Part shown: positions 43,672 to 52,912 of the stretch, one piece after another
How positions within the stretch are numbered: the first letter of the stretch is position 1
Layout of the letters: each line of letters opens with the position of its first letter
Notes under the pieces: generated by a model
What the model was told of the DNA's origin: nothing
Seen by the model: the letters and a program-made list of their open reading frames with translations, nothing else
Databases searched by the model: none
Origin: Microbacterium cremeum
GTDB lineage: Bacteria > Actinomycetota > Actinomycetes > Actinomycetales > Microbacteriaceae
DNA: 64,000 bases
Assembly (NCBI RefSeq): GCF_015277855.1
Contig: NZ_CP063812.1
Span: 124,001 to 188,000, forward strand
Direction of reading: 5' to 3'
Translations under genes and position numbers: made by a program

Positions 43672-43703
43672 GGGGTGGAGCCCATCGCGATGGGCTCCAC
43701 CCC
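43672..43703 (-). terminator. Perfect 32-bp palindrome, terminator of the beta-helix gene
   Basis: The arms 43672-43687 and 43688-43703 are exact reverse complements with no spacer. It lies 9 nt past the stop of the large gene and 36 nt before the esterase start on the same strand, so it probably limits read-through into the esterase. Confidence 0.7.
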
Positions 43704-43712
43704 GATTGTGGT

Positions 43713-46700
43713 TCAGTCGCGAACCGGGTGCGCTGATCCGACGCGCCGTCGGCGTGCGCCGGTGACGGCGAACACGGCTCCTGCGATCAGAAGCCCGGCC
43801 GCGAGCATCGCCGCGATCGCCCACGCGCCGCCGCCGCCGGTGCTCGCGAGATCGCCGGACCCGTCGCCGGAGGCGCCGTCACCGGGCGCGGGACCGGCGC
43901 CGGGGTCCTCACCGGGGTCGGCGGCCGGGATCACGGCGATCACGAACGTCGCCGTGAAGCCGGCATACGTCACGACCAGCTCCTGACGCTCCGCCGGCGC
44001 GGTGGAATCGAAACCGCTCACCATCGCCGGCGTCACCGGGACCTCGGACGTGGAGTCGTCGCTCCAGCTCACCGCGAGCGTCATCCCACTGACGTCGAGC
44101 TCGTCGCCCACGCGGTAGACCTCCTTGAACTCGCCGGCGCCTGCAGCGATGCCGGTGACGACCGGCTCCTCCGCCGCCGCGGGCTTCAGGCGCAGCGCGT
44201 TCTGCTCGGCATAGTGGTAGACGTTCAAGTACCCGGCGTCGGCGATGGGGCTCGCGGCATCCATGTCCACTGCACTCCAGATGGTGCGCCCATCGACGCG
44301 CAGCGCCACCTGCGTGCCCGCTGCCGCCGCCGCCGCGGCCGCCGGAGCCGCTTCGGCGGCGGCCACGGCGCCGAACTCGATCGTGTGCTCGGTGCCGGCC
44401 AGCACCGCGGTGTTGGGAATCACGTCCATCATCGTCTGGCCCGGCTTCCAGCTCTGCACCTCGATCACGTCCTCCTTGATGACGACGAGGTACCCCTTGT
44501 TCCCGCCGACCCACGCGGGGTCCCCCGCACGATCGGAGCGCACCGCGAAGCCGAACCAGCCGCCGTCGAATCCGTCCACTTCGGACGAGAAGCGCAGCAG
44601 TCCGTCACCGAATGTCTCGCCGCTGTATCCGACGACACCCTCGCCACTGATGCCGATCGTCCCCTCCTCGAAGTCGACCGCCCCCGAACCGGTCCAGTTC
44701 GCCGCGTCGGAGAGCTGGTCGCCGAGCTCGATCACCGGGTAGTCCACGTCCTGCACCTGGACCGTCGCAGCGGCGCTGATGCCTGGATCCGCCTGTGACG
44801 TCGCGGTGATCGTCGCGGTTCCGGCCGCGACGCCGCGGACGGTGCCGTCGGTGCCGACCGTCGCCACTCCGGGATCGCTCGTCGACCAGTCCACCCCCGC
44901 GTTGCTCGCCTCGGCCGGAGTCACCGTCGCGGCGATCACGCCCCGCTCACCGGTGGCGAGTAGCAGCTCACCGGGCGACAGTGAGATGCCCGAGACGTCC
45001 ACCGGCACCAGCGAGATCGTGACGTCGTCCACGTCGAGATACGCGAACTTCTCGACGTAGAAGCCCACCTTGCCCGCGGCATCCGGTGCCGGGTTGGTGC
45101 CCTCGATCACCACCTCGCCGTCGACGCTCACCTGGATGCCGGAGCGGCTGACGACCATGCGGATGCCGTAGACGGTGTCGGGCGTGAAGCCCGAGGCGGC
45201 GGGGAGCACGACCTCTTCGACGGTCGCCCATGCCGAGTCGTAGATCGTCCACTTCGGACCTGTCGCCAGGTGCTGGTAGCGCACATAGCCACCGGGCGTG
45301 GCGCCGCTGCGGTCATAGACGAGCAACACGCCGCCCTCCGGCACCTCGGCAGGTGTGCGCACCTCGAACTCGAGGACGTATTCGCCGAAGTCGCGTGGCA
45401 GTTGACCGTTGGCCCCTCCCAGGATGTGGTACCAGTGGTCACCGTCGGCGTCCTTGACGATCGAGCGGTTCCCGTCGACCGGCCAGCCGTTGCCGCCCGA
45501 CTCGAAGTCGGTGAAGTGCAGCACGCCGTCACCGTCGAGCACCACGACCGTCGCCTCGTCGGTGATCGCGGCGTCTGCAACCGATGTCGCGGTCACCACC
45601 GCTTGGCCGGGCGCGAGTGCCGTGATCTGGCCGGCGGCGTCCACAGACGCCACAGCGGGATCGCTGCTCGCGTAGGTGACGGCGGCGTTGGACGCGTTCC
45701 ACGGCACGACCTCCGCCGCGAACGAGACCGTGTCGCCGAGCTCCACGACGAGCTGCTCCGAGGGCAGATGGACGGCGTCCACCGCGATGTGCGCGGGGGT
45801 GATCGGGTGGCCGATGACGCCCTGCGTGCCCATCTGGTCGAACGGCACGGCGGTGAAGCCCGGGATGCGATCGAACACCGCCGCGTCCTCGGCGAACCGG
45901 AAGTCGCCGGCGCGCCAGTCGACGAAGCCGGGATCCTGATCGGCCACCCAGTTGTCGGCGTAGTTCAGGAGGCCGTGCACATCGCGGGCACCGTGCTCGT
46001 TGACGTCGCCGGCGCGCGAGAGCCCCGGGTTCCACACCACGTTCCGCTCGAAGTGGTTGTTCTCGGGGTAGTAGTGGTTCTCGTCGAAGAACGTGAGCAG
46101 CTCGGGGTACCTCTCGCCGTAGGGCGTGTCGACGAAGCCGTTGTTCGCCTCGAACAGCTCGATCCATTTCGGCATGTAGTCGGTGTCGACCTTGTTGCCG
46201 GGCTGGTCTCCCATCCACATCTCGTAGTTGTCGTACGGGATGTGCGTGTCGACGAAGACGTTGTTGCGCGCGTCGATGCGGTCTCCCGAACCGTTCTTGA
46301 TCGCGTCGTTGCCCATCCGGTAGAAGACGTTCTCCTCGATGGTGAGTCCCATCGTGAGGTTGTCGGGATAGATCCCTTCGACGCCGAGGCGGCCGATGCC
46401 GGTGTCGTGGAAGTAGTTGCGGCTGATCTCCGTGCCCCGTTGCTGCGGCGTCGCTCCGGCATTCATGTAGATCGCGCCGAGGTCCTGGAACGTCTTGCAG
46501 ATGTCGTAGATCTCGTTGTACTCGATCAGATGATCGTTGCCGTGCACGATGAGACCCGGGTGCGGCGCATCGTGGATCTCATTGCCGCGCGCGATGTTCC
46601 CGACCCCGTCGAGCATCACACCCGGGTTGTAGGCCTTGTGGTAGTACGCGAAATCGTGGATGTGGGAGTTCTCGGCCCGGTTGTCGCCGCGGGCGAGCGT

Positions 46701-47978
46701 GTCCTTGTCTCCACCCTGCAGCACGACTCCCACACCGCCGATGTGCCGAAGATGAGATGACACCACGGCGTGATCCACGCCGCCCCGGTTCACAGGGATT
46801 CCGTCATAGGTGTAGCGGCCGGGGGAGTTGATGTACACGCCCCCGTCGGTGAAGTTCTGGATGTCGCTGTGCGCGATCTGCACGTTGGATCCGCCCAGGA
46901 TGACGGCTGCCGTGGCGCGCCCGTACTCCAGGACGAGTTCGTCGAAGAGGACGTGCGATGCGCCGTCGGTGCGGATCATCGGCTCGTCGAGCATGGTGAC
47001 GGTGACCGGCGCCTCCGTCGTCTCGAACGCGGCATTCGGCAGGAAGTAGAGGATGCCGCTCTCGCGGTCGATGTAGTACTCGGCCGGGGCATCGAGCTCC
47101 TCGAGCAGGTTCTCGGCGAAGTGGAAGTCCTCGAACCACGTCTTCATGAGGCCCGACATCTCGCCGTACGCCAGCGTGATGGTCTTCGCGGCGGTGTCGA
47201 TCGACTCGATGCGGTTGTACGACCACTCCCAGCTGTACCCGAAGATGCCGTCGAGCCACACGTCCTCCGCCTCGGTCCAGTACTGGGGGCGGTCGTAGGC
47301 GTAGCTGAACGTGCCGCCGCGCTCCTGGAGGTCGGCGTCCTTCACGGTGGGTCCGACATCGATGATCTCGCCCATCTGCACCGTCCCGTTGTTGGGCCAG
47401 CGTGCGAGGGTCATTCCCTCGCCGGCGACATAGAGCTGCATGGGAGGCACGTCGCTGACGTCGTTGGCCTTCCAGTAGCCGTGGCGACTCACGGCGCCGT
47501 AGTCGGTGATGCCGTGGGCGGCGAGGTCGAACTGGAGCACGCGCCCGTGGGCCGAGTCGTCGATGATGCGAGAGAGCATCGCGTCGTCGGTGACCGGCGC
47601 GAAACCGGACCGCTCGAGCTCCACCCCGCCGCTCAGCCGCGCCGTCTCGCCGGGATAGGAGCGATAGGTGATGGGCGAGTCGGCCGTGCCGGAGTCCTGG
47701 GCGCCGAGCTCGAAGGACGACGTCCGCGGGTACGTCCCCTCACGCAGGTACACGGTGACGCCGCCAGCGGGCAGCGCGCCGGCTCCTCCGAGCTCGCGGA
47801 TGGCGTCGCGGGCGCCTTCCAGTGTGAGGAGGGGATCTTCGAGCGTGCCCGAGCCGCTGTCGGATCCGCTCGGCGAGACGTACAGCGCCGTCTCGGCGAG
47901 AGGGGCGGCGTGGGCTGCGACGGGGACTCCGATCGACAGCAGGGCGACAGCCATCAGTGTGGCGAGTATTCGCTTCAT
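43713..47978 (-). CDS. Wall-anchored multidomain beta-helix protein, GH141-like (alpha-L-fucosidase/xylanase family)
   Basis: The protein has 1421 residues. A signal peptide (1-24, AHA/AP) leads into a right-handed beta-helix (about 30-725) that starts LYVSPSGSDSGSGT...PLLTLEGARDAI, as in GH141. Then come a Big_2 Ig domain (about 727-810), a laminin-G-like beta-sandwich (812-985), a second Big_2 (987-1065), another sandwich (1075-1250) and a Big_3-like domain (1260-1340). It ends with Asp/Gly-rich stalk, the sortase E-type signal LASTG (about 1376), a membrane helix and RRRR. ATG 47978 is chosen because the signal peptide starts there. It probably cuts glycans at the cell surface for the ABC system. 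GH141 assignment is by architecture. Confidence 0.85.
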   Translation of the reverse strand: MKRILATLMAVALLSIGVPVAAHAAPLAETALYVSPSGSDSGSGTLEDPLLTLEGARDAIRELGGAGALPAGGVTVYLREGTYPRTSSFELGAQDSGTADSPITYRSYPGETARLSGGVELERSGFAPVTDDAMLSRIIDDSAHGRVLQFDLAAHGITDYGAVSRHGYWKANDVSDVPPMQLYVAGEGMTLARWPNNGTVQMGEIIDVGPTVKDADLQERGGTFSYAYDRPQYWTEAEDVWLDGIFGYSWEWSYNRIESIDTAAKTITLAYGEMSGLMKTWFEDFHFAENLLEELDAPAEYYIDRESGILYFLPNAAFETTEAPVTVTMLDEPMIRTDGASHVLFDELVLEYGRATAAVILGGSNVQIAHSDIQNFTDGGVYINSPGRYTYDGIPVNRGGVDHAVVSSHLRHIGGVGVVLQGGDKDTLARGDNRAENSHIHDFAYYHKAYNPGVMLDGVGNIARGNEIHDAPHPGLIVHGNDHLIEYNEIYDICKTFQDLGAIYMNAGATPQQRGTEISRNYFHDTGIGRLGVEGIYPDNLTMGLTIEENVFYRMGNDAIKNGSGDRIDARNNVFVDTHIPYDNYEMWMGDQPGNKVDTDYMPKWIELFEANNGFVDTPYGERYPELLTFFDENHYYPENNHFERNVVWNPGLSRAGDVNEHGARDVHGLLNYADNWVADQDPGFVDWRAGDFRFAEDAAVFDRIPGFTAVPFDQMGTQGVIGHPITPAHIAVDAVHLPSEQLVVELGDTVSFAAEVVPWNASNAAVTYASSDPAVASVDAAGQITALAPGQAVVTATSVADAAITDEATVVVLDGDGVLHFTDFESGGNGWPVDGNRSIVKDADGDHWYHILGGANGQLPRDFGEYVLEFEVRTPAEVPEGGVLLVYDRSGATPGGYVRYQHLATGPKWTIYDSAWATVEEVVLPAASGFTPDTVYGIRMVVSRSGIQVSVDGEVVIEGTNPAPDAAGKVGFYVEKFAYLDVDDVTISLVPVDVSGISLSPGELLLATGERGVIAATVTPAEASNAGVDWSTSDPGVATVGTDGTVRGVAAGTATITATSQADPGISAAATVQVQDVDYPVIELGDQLSDAANWTGSGAVDFEEGTIGISGEGVVGYSGETFGDGLLRFSSEVDGFDGGWFGFAVRSDRAGDPAWVGGNKGYLVVIKEDVIEVQSWKPGQTMMDVIPNTAVLAGTEHTIEFGAVAAAEAAPAAAAAAAAGTQVALRVDGRTIWSAVDMDAASPIADAGYLNVYHYAEQNALRLKPAAAEEPVVTGIAAGAGEFKEVYRVGDELDVSGMTLAVSWSDDSTSEVPVTPAMVSGFDSTAPAERQELVVTYAGFTATFVIAVIPAADPGEDPGAGPAPGDGASGDGSGDLASTGGGGAWAIAAMLAAGLLIAGAVFAVTGARRRRVGSAHPVRD

Positions 47979-48076
47979 TGCGAGCGTTCCGACCTTTCTC
48001 GTCGGCCGCGACATCGCGGCCTGATGGGCGATTCCCGTCGCGCGTCTGTGCACGCGGACGGAGGGGGACGGTCGCG

Positions 48077-48105
48077 ACGCTACTATAATCGATTATCGCT
48101 AGCAA
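48077..48105 (-). promoter_or_regulatory. Promoter and operator C of the beta-helix gene
   Basis: On the minus strand TTGCTA (48100-48105), a 17-nt spacer and TAGCGT (48077-48082). The palindrome ATAATCGATTAT (48085-48096) with CGATTATCG (48090-48098) fills the spacer, as at operators A and B. Confidence 0.75.
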
Positions 48106-48210
48106 CCGTTGATCGGCTCGCAGTCCCGCGCCGGAGGCTCGTTCCGAGCCCGGGCCGAGGCATCCGTCACCCGGCGTCCGGGCCGGTGAGCCGCCGGTAG
48201 GCTGGTATCC

Positions 48211-49371
48211 GTGGCCTCCTCCGAACGCGATGCCCCCGCCCCGCCCGTGAACCCGTACGCGGCCGCCGGCGTCGACACGGCCGCCGGCGACCTCGCCGTC
48301 GAGCTGATGAAGTCGGCCGTGCGCCGCACTCACGGTCCCGAGGTGCTCGGCGGCGTCGGCGGATTCGCGGGGCTCTTCGACGCGTCGGCCTTCAAGGCCT
48401 ACGACAAGCCGCTGCTGGCGACGAGCACCGACGGCGTCGGCACGAAGGTCGCGATCGCGCAGGCCATCGACAAGCACGACACCATCGGGCAGGACCTCGT
48501 CGGCATGGTCGTCGACGACATCGTCGTGGTGGGCGCCAGGCCGCTGTTCATGACCGACTACATCGCGTGCGGCAAAGTCTTCCCCGAGCGCATCGCCGAC
48601 ATCGTCCGCGGCATCGCCGCCGGCTGCGCCGAGACCGGCACGGCGCTCGTGGGCGGCGAGACCGCCGAGCACCCCGGCCTCCTCGGCATCAACGACTACG
48701 ACGTCGCGGGAGCTGCGACCGGCGTCGTCGAGGCCTCCCGCATCCTCGGGGCCGAGCGGGTGCGCGACGGGGACGTCGTGCTCGCGCTCGCGAGCTCGGG
48801 ACTGCACTCCAACGGCTACTCGCTCGTGCGCCACATCGTCGCGGGAGCCGGCATCCAGTACGGCGACAACGCCGCCGACTTCGGCACGACATGGGGCGAG
48901 GCCCTCCTCGAGCCGACGCGCCTCTACACCCAGCCGCTGCTGCGTCTCATCGCCGAGACGGGCGACGCGGTGCACGCCCTCAGCCACGTCACCGGCGGCG
49001 GCATCGCCGCCAACCTCGCCCGCGTCCTCCCGCAGAGCACGTGGGTCGAGGTCGACAGGTCGACGTGGTCACCGCCCACCGTGTTCCGCGTGCTCGCCGA
49101 TCTCGGCGGCCTCGACCTCGAGTCGACCGAAGGCACCTGGAACCTCGGCATCGGATTCCTCGCCGTCGTGGCCGCCGAGAAGGCGGAGGCCGCGGCATCC
49201 GCCCTCGAAGGCGCCGGCATCGCGACCTGGCAGGTCGGCGTCGTCCGCGGCGGCGACCGTCCCGGCGGCGAGCACTGGGAGCAGGGCGCCAAGGGCGTCG
49301 ACGGCGGCGCGGTGCGTCTCGTCGGTGCCTACGCAGACCACCAGACGTACGCAGAACACCCGGCTCGCTGA
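48211..49371 (+). CDS. purM: Phosphoribosylformylglycinamidine cyclo-ligase
   Basis: This 386-residue enzyme closes FGAM to AIR (purine step 5). Visible: 'LLATSTDGVGTKVAIAQAID', 'VGMVVDDIVVVGARPLFMTD', 'ALVGGETAEHPG' and 'VTGGGIAANLARVLP'. The GTG at 48211 has a -10-like TAGGCT (48198-48203) 7 nt upstream, giving a leaderless transcript. purF follows after 36 nt, so the order is purM-purF, the reverse of purF-purM in many actinobacteria. Confidence 0.96.
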   Translation: MASSERDAPAPPVNPYAAAGVDTAAGDLAVELMKSAVRRTHGPEVLGGVGGFAGLFDASAFKAYDKPLLATSTDGVGTKVAIAQAIDKHDTIGQDLVGMVVDDIVVVGARPLFMTDYIACGKVFPERIADIVRGIAAGCAETGTALVGGETAEHPGLLGINDYDVAGAATGVVEASRILGAERVRDGDVVLALASSGLHSNGYSLVRHIVAGAGIQYGDNAADFGTTWGEALLEPTRLYTQPLLRLIAETGDAVHALSHVTGGGIAANLARVLPQSTWVEVDRSTWSPPTVFRVLADLGGLDLESTEGTWNLGIGFLAVVAAEKAEAAASALEGAGIATWQVGVVRGGDRPGGEHWEQGAKGVDGGAVRLVGAYADHQTYAEHPAR

Positions 49372-49407
49372 GCCGGAGTACCCCAACAGCAGGAGCGAGC
49401 AACACCC

Positions 49408-50868
49408 ATGTGCGGAATCGTCGGGATGGTGGGGCGCGGCCCCGTCAACCAGGAGATCTACGACTCCCTCCTCCTGCTCCAGCACCGGGGCCAGGACTCG
49501 ACCGGGATCTCGACCGCCGAGCGCAGCGGCACCGTGCACATGCACAAGACCCGGGGTCAGGTGCGCGAGGCGTTCCGCACGCGGGACATGCGCGCGCTGC
49601 TCGGCGAGATCGGGCTCGGCCACGTGCGCTACGCCACCAAGGGCACCGCGACGAACGAGGAGGAGGCGCAGCCGTTCTACGTGAATGCGCCGTACGGCAT
49701 CGTCCTCGTGCACAACGGCAACCTCACGAACACGAGGGAGCTCACCGCCGAGCTCTTCCACAAGGACCGCCGCCACCTCAACACGTCCTCCGACACCGAG
49801 CTGCTGGTGAACGTCCTCGCCAACGAGCTGCAGGCCTCGATCTCGGGCCTCGAGCTCGACCCCGAGCAGGTGTTCCAGGCGGTGACCCGCGTGCACGAGC
49901 GCGTCGAGGGCTCGTACGCGGCGATCGCGCTGATCGCCGGTTACGGCCTTCTGGCGTTCCGCGACCCGTTCGGCATCCGTCCCCTGATCCTCGGCACGCG
50001 CAAGCACGACGACGGGCACTACGAGTGGGTCGTGACGAGCGAATCGCTCGTGCTCGAGAACGGCGAGTTCGAGATCGTGCGCGACGTCGACCCCGGCGAG
50101 GCCGTGTTCATCGACCTCGAGGGCAGGCTGCACACGAAGCAGTGCGCCGCGAACCCCCAGCTCGTACCCTGCTCGTTCGAGTACGTGTACCTCGCCCGTC
50201 CCGACTCGGTGATGAACGGCATCGCGGTGTACGAGGCGCGCCTGCGCATGGGCGAGCGCCTCGCCGACACGATCGCCAAGCACACGCCGCGCGAGGCGAT
50301 CGATGTCGTCATGCCGATCCCCGACTCGTCCCGCCCCGCCGCGATGCAGGTGGCCCGCAAGCTCGGCGTCGAATACCGCGAGGGCTTCTACAAGAACCGC
50401 TACGTCGGCCGCACGTTCATCATGCCGGGCCAGGCGGTGCGCAAGAAGAGCGTGCGCCAGAAGCTCAACGCGATGTCGAGCGAGTTCAAGGGCAAGAACG
50501 TGCTGCTCATCGACGACTCGATCGTGCGTGGCACGACGTCGAAAGAGATCATCCAGATGGCGAGGGATGCCGGGGCCAAGACCGTCACGTTCGCCTCGGC
50601 TGCGCCGCCCGTGCGTTACCCGCACGTGTACGGCATCAACATGCCGTCGCGCCACGAGCTCGTCGCCCACGGCCGCACGATCCCCGAGATCGCGCAGGAG
50701 CTCGGCGCCGACTTCGTCGTGTACCAGGAGGTCGAGGACCTCAAGGCGGCGATCCTCGAGGGCTCCGACCTCGAGGACCTCGACATGAGCTGCTTCGACG
50801 GCCGGTACATCACCGGCACGGTGACCGAGGAGTACCTCGCCTGGGTCGAAGGCTCGCAGGAGAGCTGA
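49408..50868 (+). CDS. purF: Amidophosphoribosyltransferase
   Basis: This 486-residue enzyme catalyses the committed first step, PRPP plus glutamine to phosphoribosylamine. The N-terminal glutaminase has catalytic Cys2 (MCGIVGMVG, no propeptide) and 'LQHRGQDSTGIS'. The C-terminal phosphoribosyltransferase has the PRPP loop VLLIDDSIVRGTTSKE. Cysteines near 'AAPPVRYPHVYGI' and 'LDMSCFDG' are few, so no Bacillus-type Fe-S cluster can be confirmed. It is co-oriented 36 nt after purM. Confidence 0.96.
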   Translation: MCGIVGMVGRGPVNQEIYDSLLLLQHRGQDSTGISTAERSGTVHMHKTRGQVREAFRTRDMRALLGEIGLGHVRYATKGTATNEEEAQPFYVNAPYGIVLVHNGNLTNTRELTAELFHKDRRHLNTSSDTELLVNVLANELQASISGLELDPEQVFQAVTRVHERVEGSYAAIALIAGYGLLAFRDPFGIRPLILGTRKHDDGHYEWVVTSESLVLENGEFEIVRDVDPGEAVFIDLEGRLHTKQCAANPQLVPCSFEYVYLARPDSVMNGIAVYEARLRMGERLADTIAKHTPREAIDVVMPIPDSSRPAAMQVARKLGVEYREGFYKNRYVGRTFIMPGQAVRKKSVRQKLNAMSSEFKGKNVLLIDDSIVRGTTSKEIIQMARDAGAKTVTFASAAPPVRYPHVYGINMPSRHELVAHGRTIPEIAQELGADFVVYQEVEDLKAAILEGSDLEDLDMSCFDGRYITGTVTEEYLAWVEGSQES

Positions 50869-50892
50869 CGCCGCCGCCGGTAGCCTGGCGGC

Positions 50893-51141
50893 ATGCTGGG
50901 CGACCATCCCGTGGAGTTCTTCATGTGGATGCTCCTGCTCCCGGTGATCGTCGGCGCGGTGATCGGTCTGCTGGTGGGCCTCGCGTTCGCCCTGGTGATG
51001 GCCCTCGCAGGCCTCAACCACGGGCTCGCGCACCTCGTGCGGCGCGCGGTGGACGCGATCCGCGCCCGCCGGAGGTCTCGCAGGGCTCCAGGCACGGCCG
51101 CGCCGCCGGCATCCGCCGACGCACGACCGCCCGGCCCGTAG
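50893..51141 (+). CDS. Small membrane protein after purF
   Basis: This 82-residue protein has two membrane helices (about 10-30 and 32-48), a turn with LNHGLAHLVRRAV and a basic Ala/Pro-rich tail (RARRRSRRAPG). The -10-like TAGCCT (50881-50886) is 6 nt before the ATG, so it is probably transcribed separately and leaderless. Function unknown. Confidence 0.6.
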   Translation: MLGDHPVEFFMWMLLLPVIVGAVIGLLVGLAFALVMALAGLNHGLAHLVRRAVDAIRARRRSRRAPGTAAPPASADARPPGP

Positions 51142-51211
51142 GCGTGGGCGTGGGCGGGGTGTAGCGGGGGCGTGGCGGTGTCGCGTCGGTCGGGACTGCG
51201 CGTTCGGGTGG

Positions 51212-51521
51212 CACGACACGCGGGATGGCGTCGGCGATTCCGCGTGTTGCGCCCCGCGAGTGCGGCGGACGGTGTGCCCAGGGCGTTCGGGTGCGCCCGC
51301 GAGCGTGGGGGCCGGTGGGGTGGGGGAGGTTCGGGTGTCACGACACGCGGGATGGCGTCGGCGATTCCGCGTGTTGCGCCCCGCGAGTGCGGGGGCCGGT
51401 CGTGTGGGGGAGCTTCAGGTGCGCCCGGGAGGGCGGGGGGACGGTGGGGTGGGGGAGGTTCGGGTGTCACGACACGCGGGATGGCGTCGGCGATTCCGCG
51501 TGTTGCGCCCCGCGAGTGCGG
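51212..51521. repeat. Three identical 54-bp hairpin units in a 128-bp tandem array
   Basis: Identical 54-base cores at 51212-51265, 51339-51392 and 51468-51521 (periods 127 and 129). Each contains the inverted pair ACACGCGG and CCGCGTGT, 16 bases apart. Spacers are G-rich and similar but not identical. The 471-nt gap 51142-51612 contains no convincing gene. The array could be a structured RNA, a protein-binding array or a recombination remnant. Confidence 0.85.
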
Positions 51522-51612
51522 GGGGACAGCCCGCCCGGGGCGTTCGGGTAAAGCCGCGAGCGGGCGGGGCCGCGCCGACCCTGAGGAGTCACGGGCGCCC
51601 TAGGCTTGGTGG

Positions 51613-52860
51613 GTGATGTCGACCCCTGCCCGCCCGCTCTGGCAGGGCAGGACCCTCGCCGTCGTCGGCATCGTGCTGTTCGCGTTCTCGCTGCGGTCGG
51701 CGGTCGCCTCGCTGTCGCCGCTGTTCGATCACATCGGGGCGGATTTCGCGCTGCCGGCCGCCGTGATCGGACTGATCGGCACCGCGCCCCCGGTGTGCTT
51801 CGCGATCTTCGGGCTGCTCACGCCCTCGCTCGAGCGGCGGTTCGGCCTCGAGCGTCTCGCCGTCGTCGCGATGGCCGTCGTGACGACCGGGCTCATCGCA
51901 CGCAGCCTCGCACCGAGTTCCGGCCTCCTGCTCGCGGGCACAGCGCTCGTGTTCGCGGCGGTGGGCACCGGCAACATCCTGGTGCCGCCGCTCGTCAAGC
52001 GCTACTTCCCCGACCGCATCGGGCTGCTGACCACGATCTACTCGACCACGATGGCGGTGTCGACCTTCCTGCCGCCCCTCATCGCGGTCCCGGTGGCCGA
52101 TGCCACGCATTGGCGCTCGTCGCTCGGGCTGTGGGCGGTCTTCTCGCTCGTGGCGATGATCCCATGGATCCAGCTCGCGGTGCGCAGGGCATCCCACGAC
52201 CGCGCCGTGAGCGACGCTGCCGACGACGACATCGTGCCGGCGACCCCGCGTGCGCTGGGCCGCATGTGGCGGATTCCCCTCGCCTGGGCGCTCCTGGTGG
52301 GCTTCGCCGTATCGGGGGTGATGGCGTACGTGTCGTTCGCGTGGCTGCCCACGATCCTCGTCGACATCGCGGGCGTCACCCCGGCGGCAGCCGGAGCCCT
52401 GCTCGGACTCTTCGCGGCGATGGGACTGCCGTGCTCGCTGCTCGTCCCGCTGCTCGTGACGCGCTGGAACGCCACCCGCGTGCTCTTCGGCGTCGCGGTC
52501 GTCGCCGGGTTGGTGGGCATCGCGGGCATGCTGTTCGTGCCGACGGTGGCGACGTGGCTGTGGGTCGCGCTGTTCGGTCTCGCGCCGCTGCTGTTCCCGC
52601 TGGTGCTGGTGCTCCTCGGCCTCCGGTCCCGCACGCACGAAGGCTCCGTCGCGCTCAGCGGGTTCGTGCAGAGCGGGGGCTATGCGATCGTCGCGCTGTT
52701 CCCGATCGGCATCGGACTGCTCCACGACGCGACCGGCTCGTGGACGGGTCCGCTCATCGTGCTCGCCTGCGTCGTCGCGGCGGCCATTCCCGCGGGCGTC
52801 GTGGCTGCGCGCCCGCACACGGTCGAGCACGACTGGGAGCGCCGGCACGGCGCCTGGTGA
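51613..52860 (+). CDS. MFS transporter, CynX/NimT-like
   Basis: This 415-residue major facilitator has 12 membrane helices. 'FSLRSAVASLSPLFDHIGAD' with FALPAAVIGLIGTAPPVCFA, 'GTGNILVPPLVKRYFPDRIG' and 'SRTHEGSVALSGFVQSGGYA' match the cyanate/nitroimidazole transporter-like group. The substrate is unknown. A -10-like TAGGCT (51601-51606) lies 6 nt before GTG 51613, which favours this start over ATG 51616. Confidence 0.85.
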   Translation: MMSTPARPLWQGRTLAVVGIVLFAFSLRSAVASLSPLFDHIGADFALPAAVIGLIGTAPPVCFAIFGLLTPSLERRFGLERLAVVAMAVVTTGLIARSLAPSSGLLLAGTALVFAAVGTGNILVPPLVKRYFPDRIGLLTTIYSTTMAVSTFLPPLIAVPVADATHWRSSLGLWAVFSLVAMIPWIQLAVRRASHDRAVSDAADDDIVPATPRALGRMWRIPLAWALLVGFAVSGVMAYVSFAWLPTILVDIAGVTPAAAGALLGLFAAMGLPCSLLVPLLVTRWNATRVLFGVAVVAGLVGIAGMLFVPTVATWLWVALFGLAPLLFPLVLVLLGLRSRTHEGSVALSGFVQSGGYAIVALFPIGIGLLHDATGSWTGPLIVLACVVAAAIPAGVVAARPHTVEHDWERRHGAW

Positions 52861-52884
52861 GGCATCCCGGATTCCCAGCAGGTT

Positions 52885-52898
52885 CGCGATATATCGTG
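52885..52898. promoter_or_regulatory. PadR-type operator upstream of the TIGR02611 gene
   Basis: CGCGATATATCGTG matches the two sites before the DUF4097-padR operon (55943, 55971) at 13 of 14 bases. It ends 1 nt before the -10-like TAGCGT (52900-52905). Confidence 0.75.
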
Positions 52899-52912
52899 TT
52901 AGCGTCGCCCTC

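Noticed and set aside
51172-51603. Open frames across the tandem hairpin repeats
   Set aside because: They appear in all three plus frames, repeat short peptides such as MASAIPRVAPRECGG, and have no ribosome site or promoter; the repeats are better read as non-coding.
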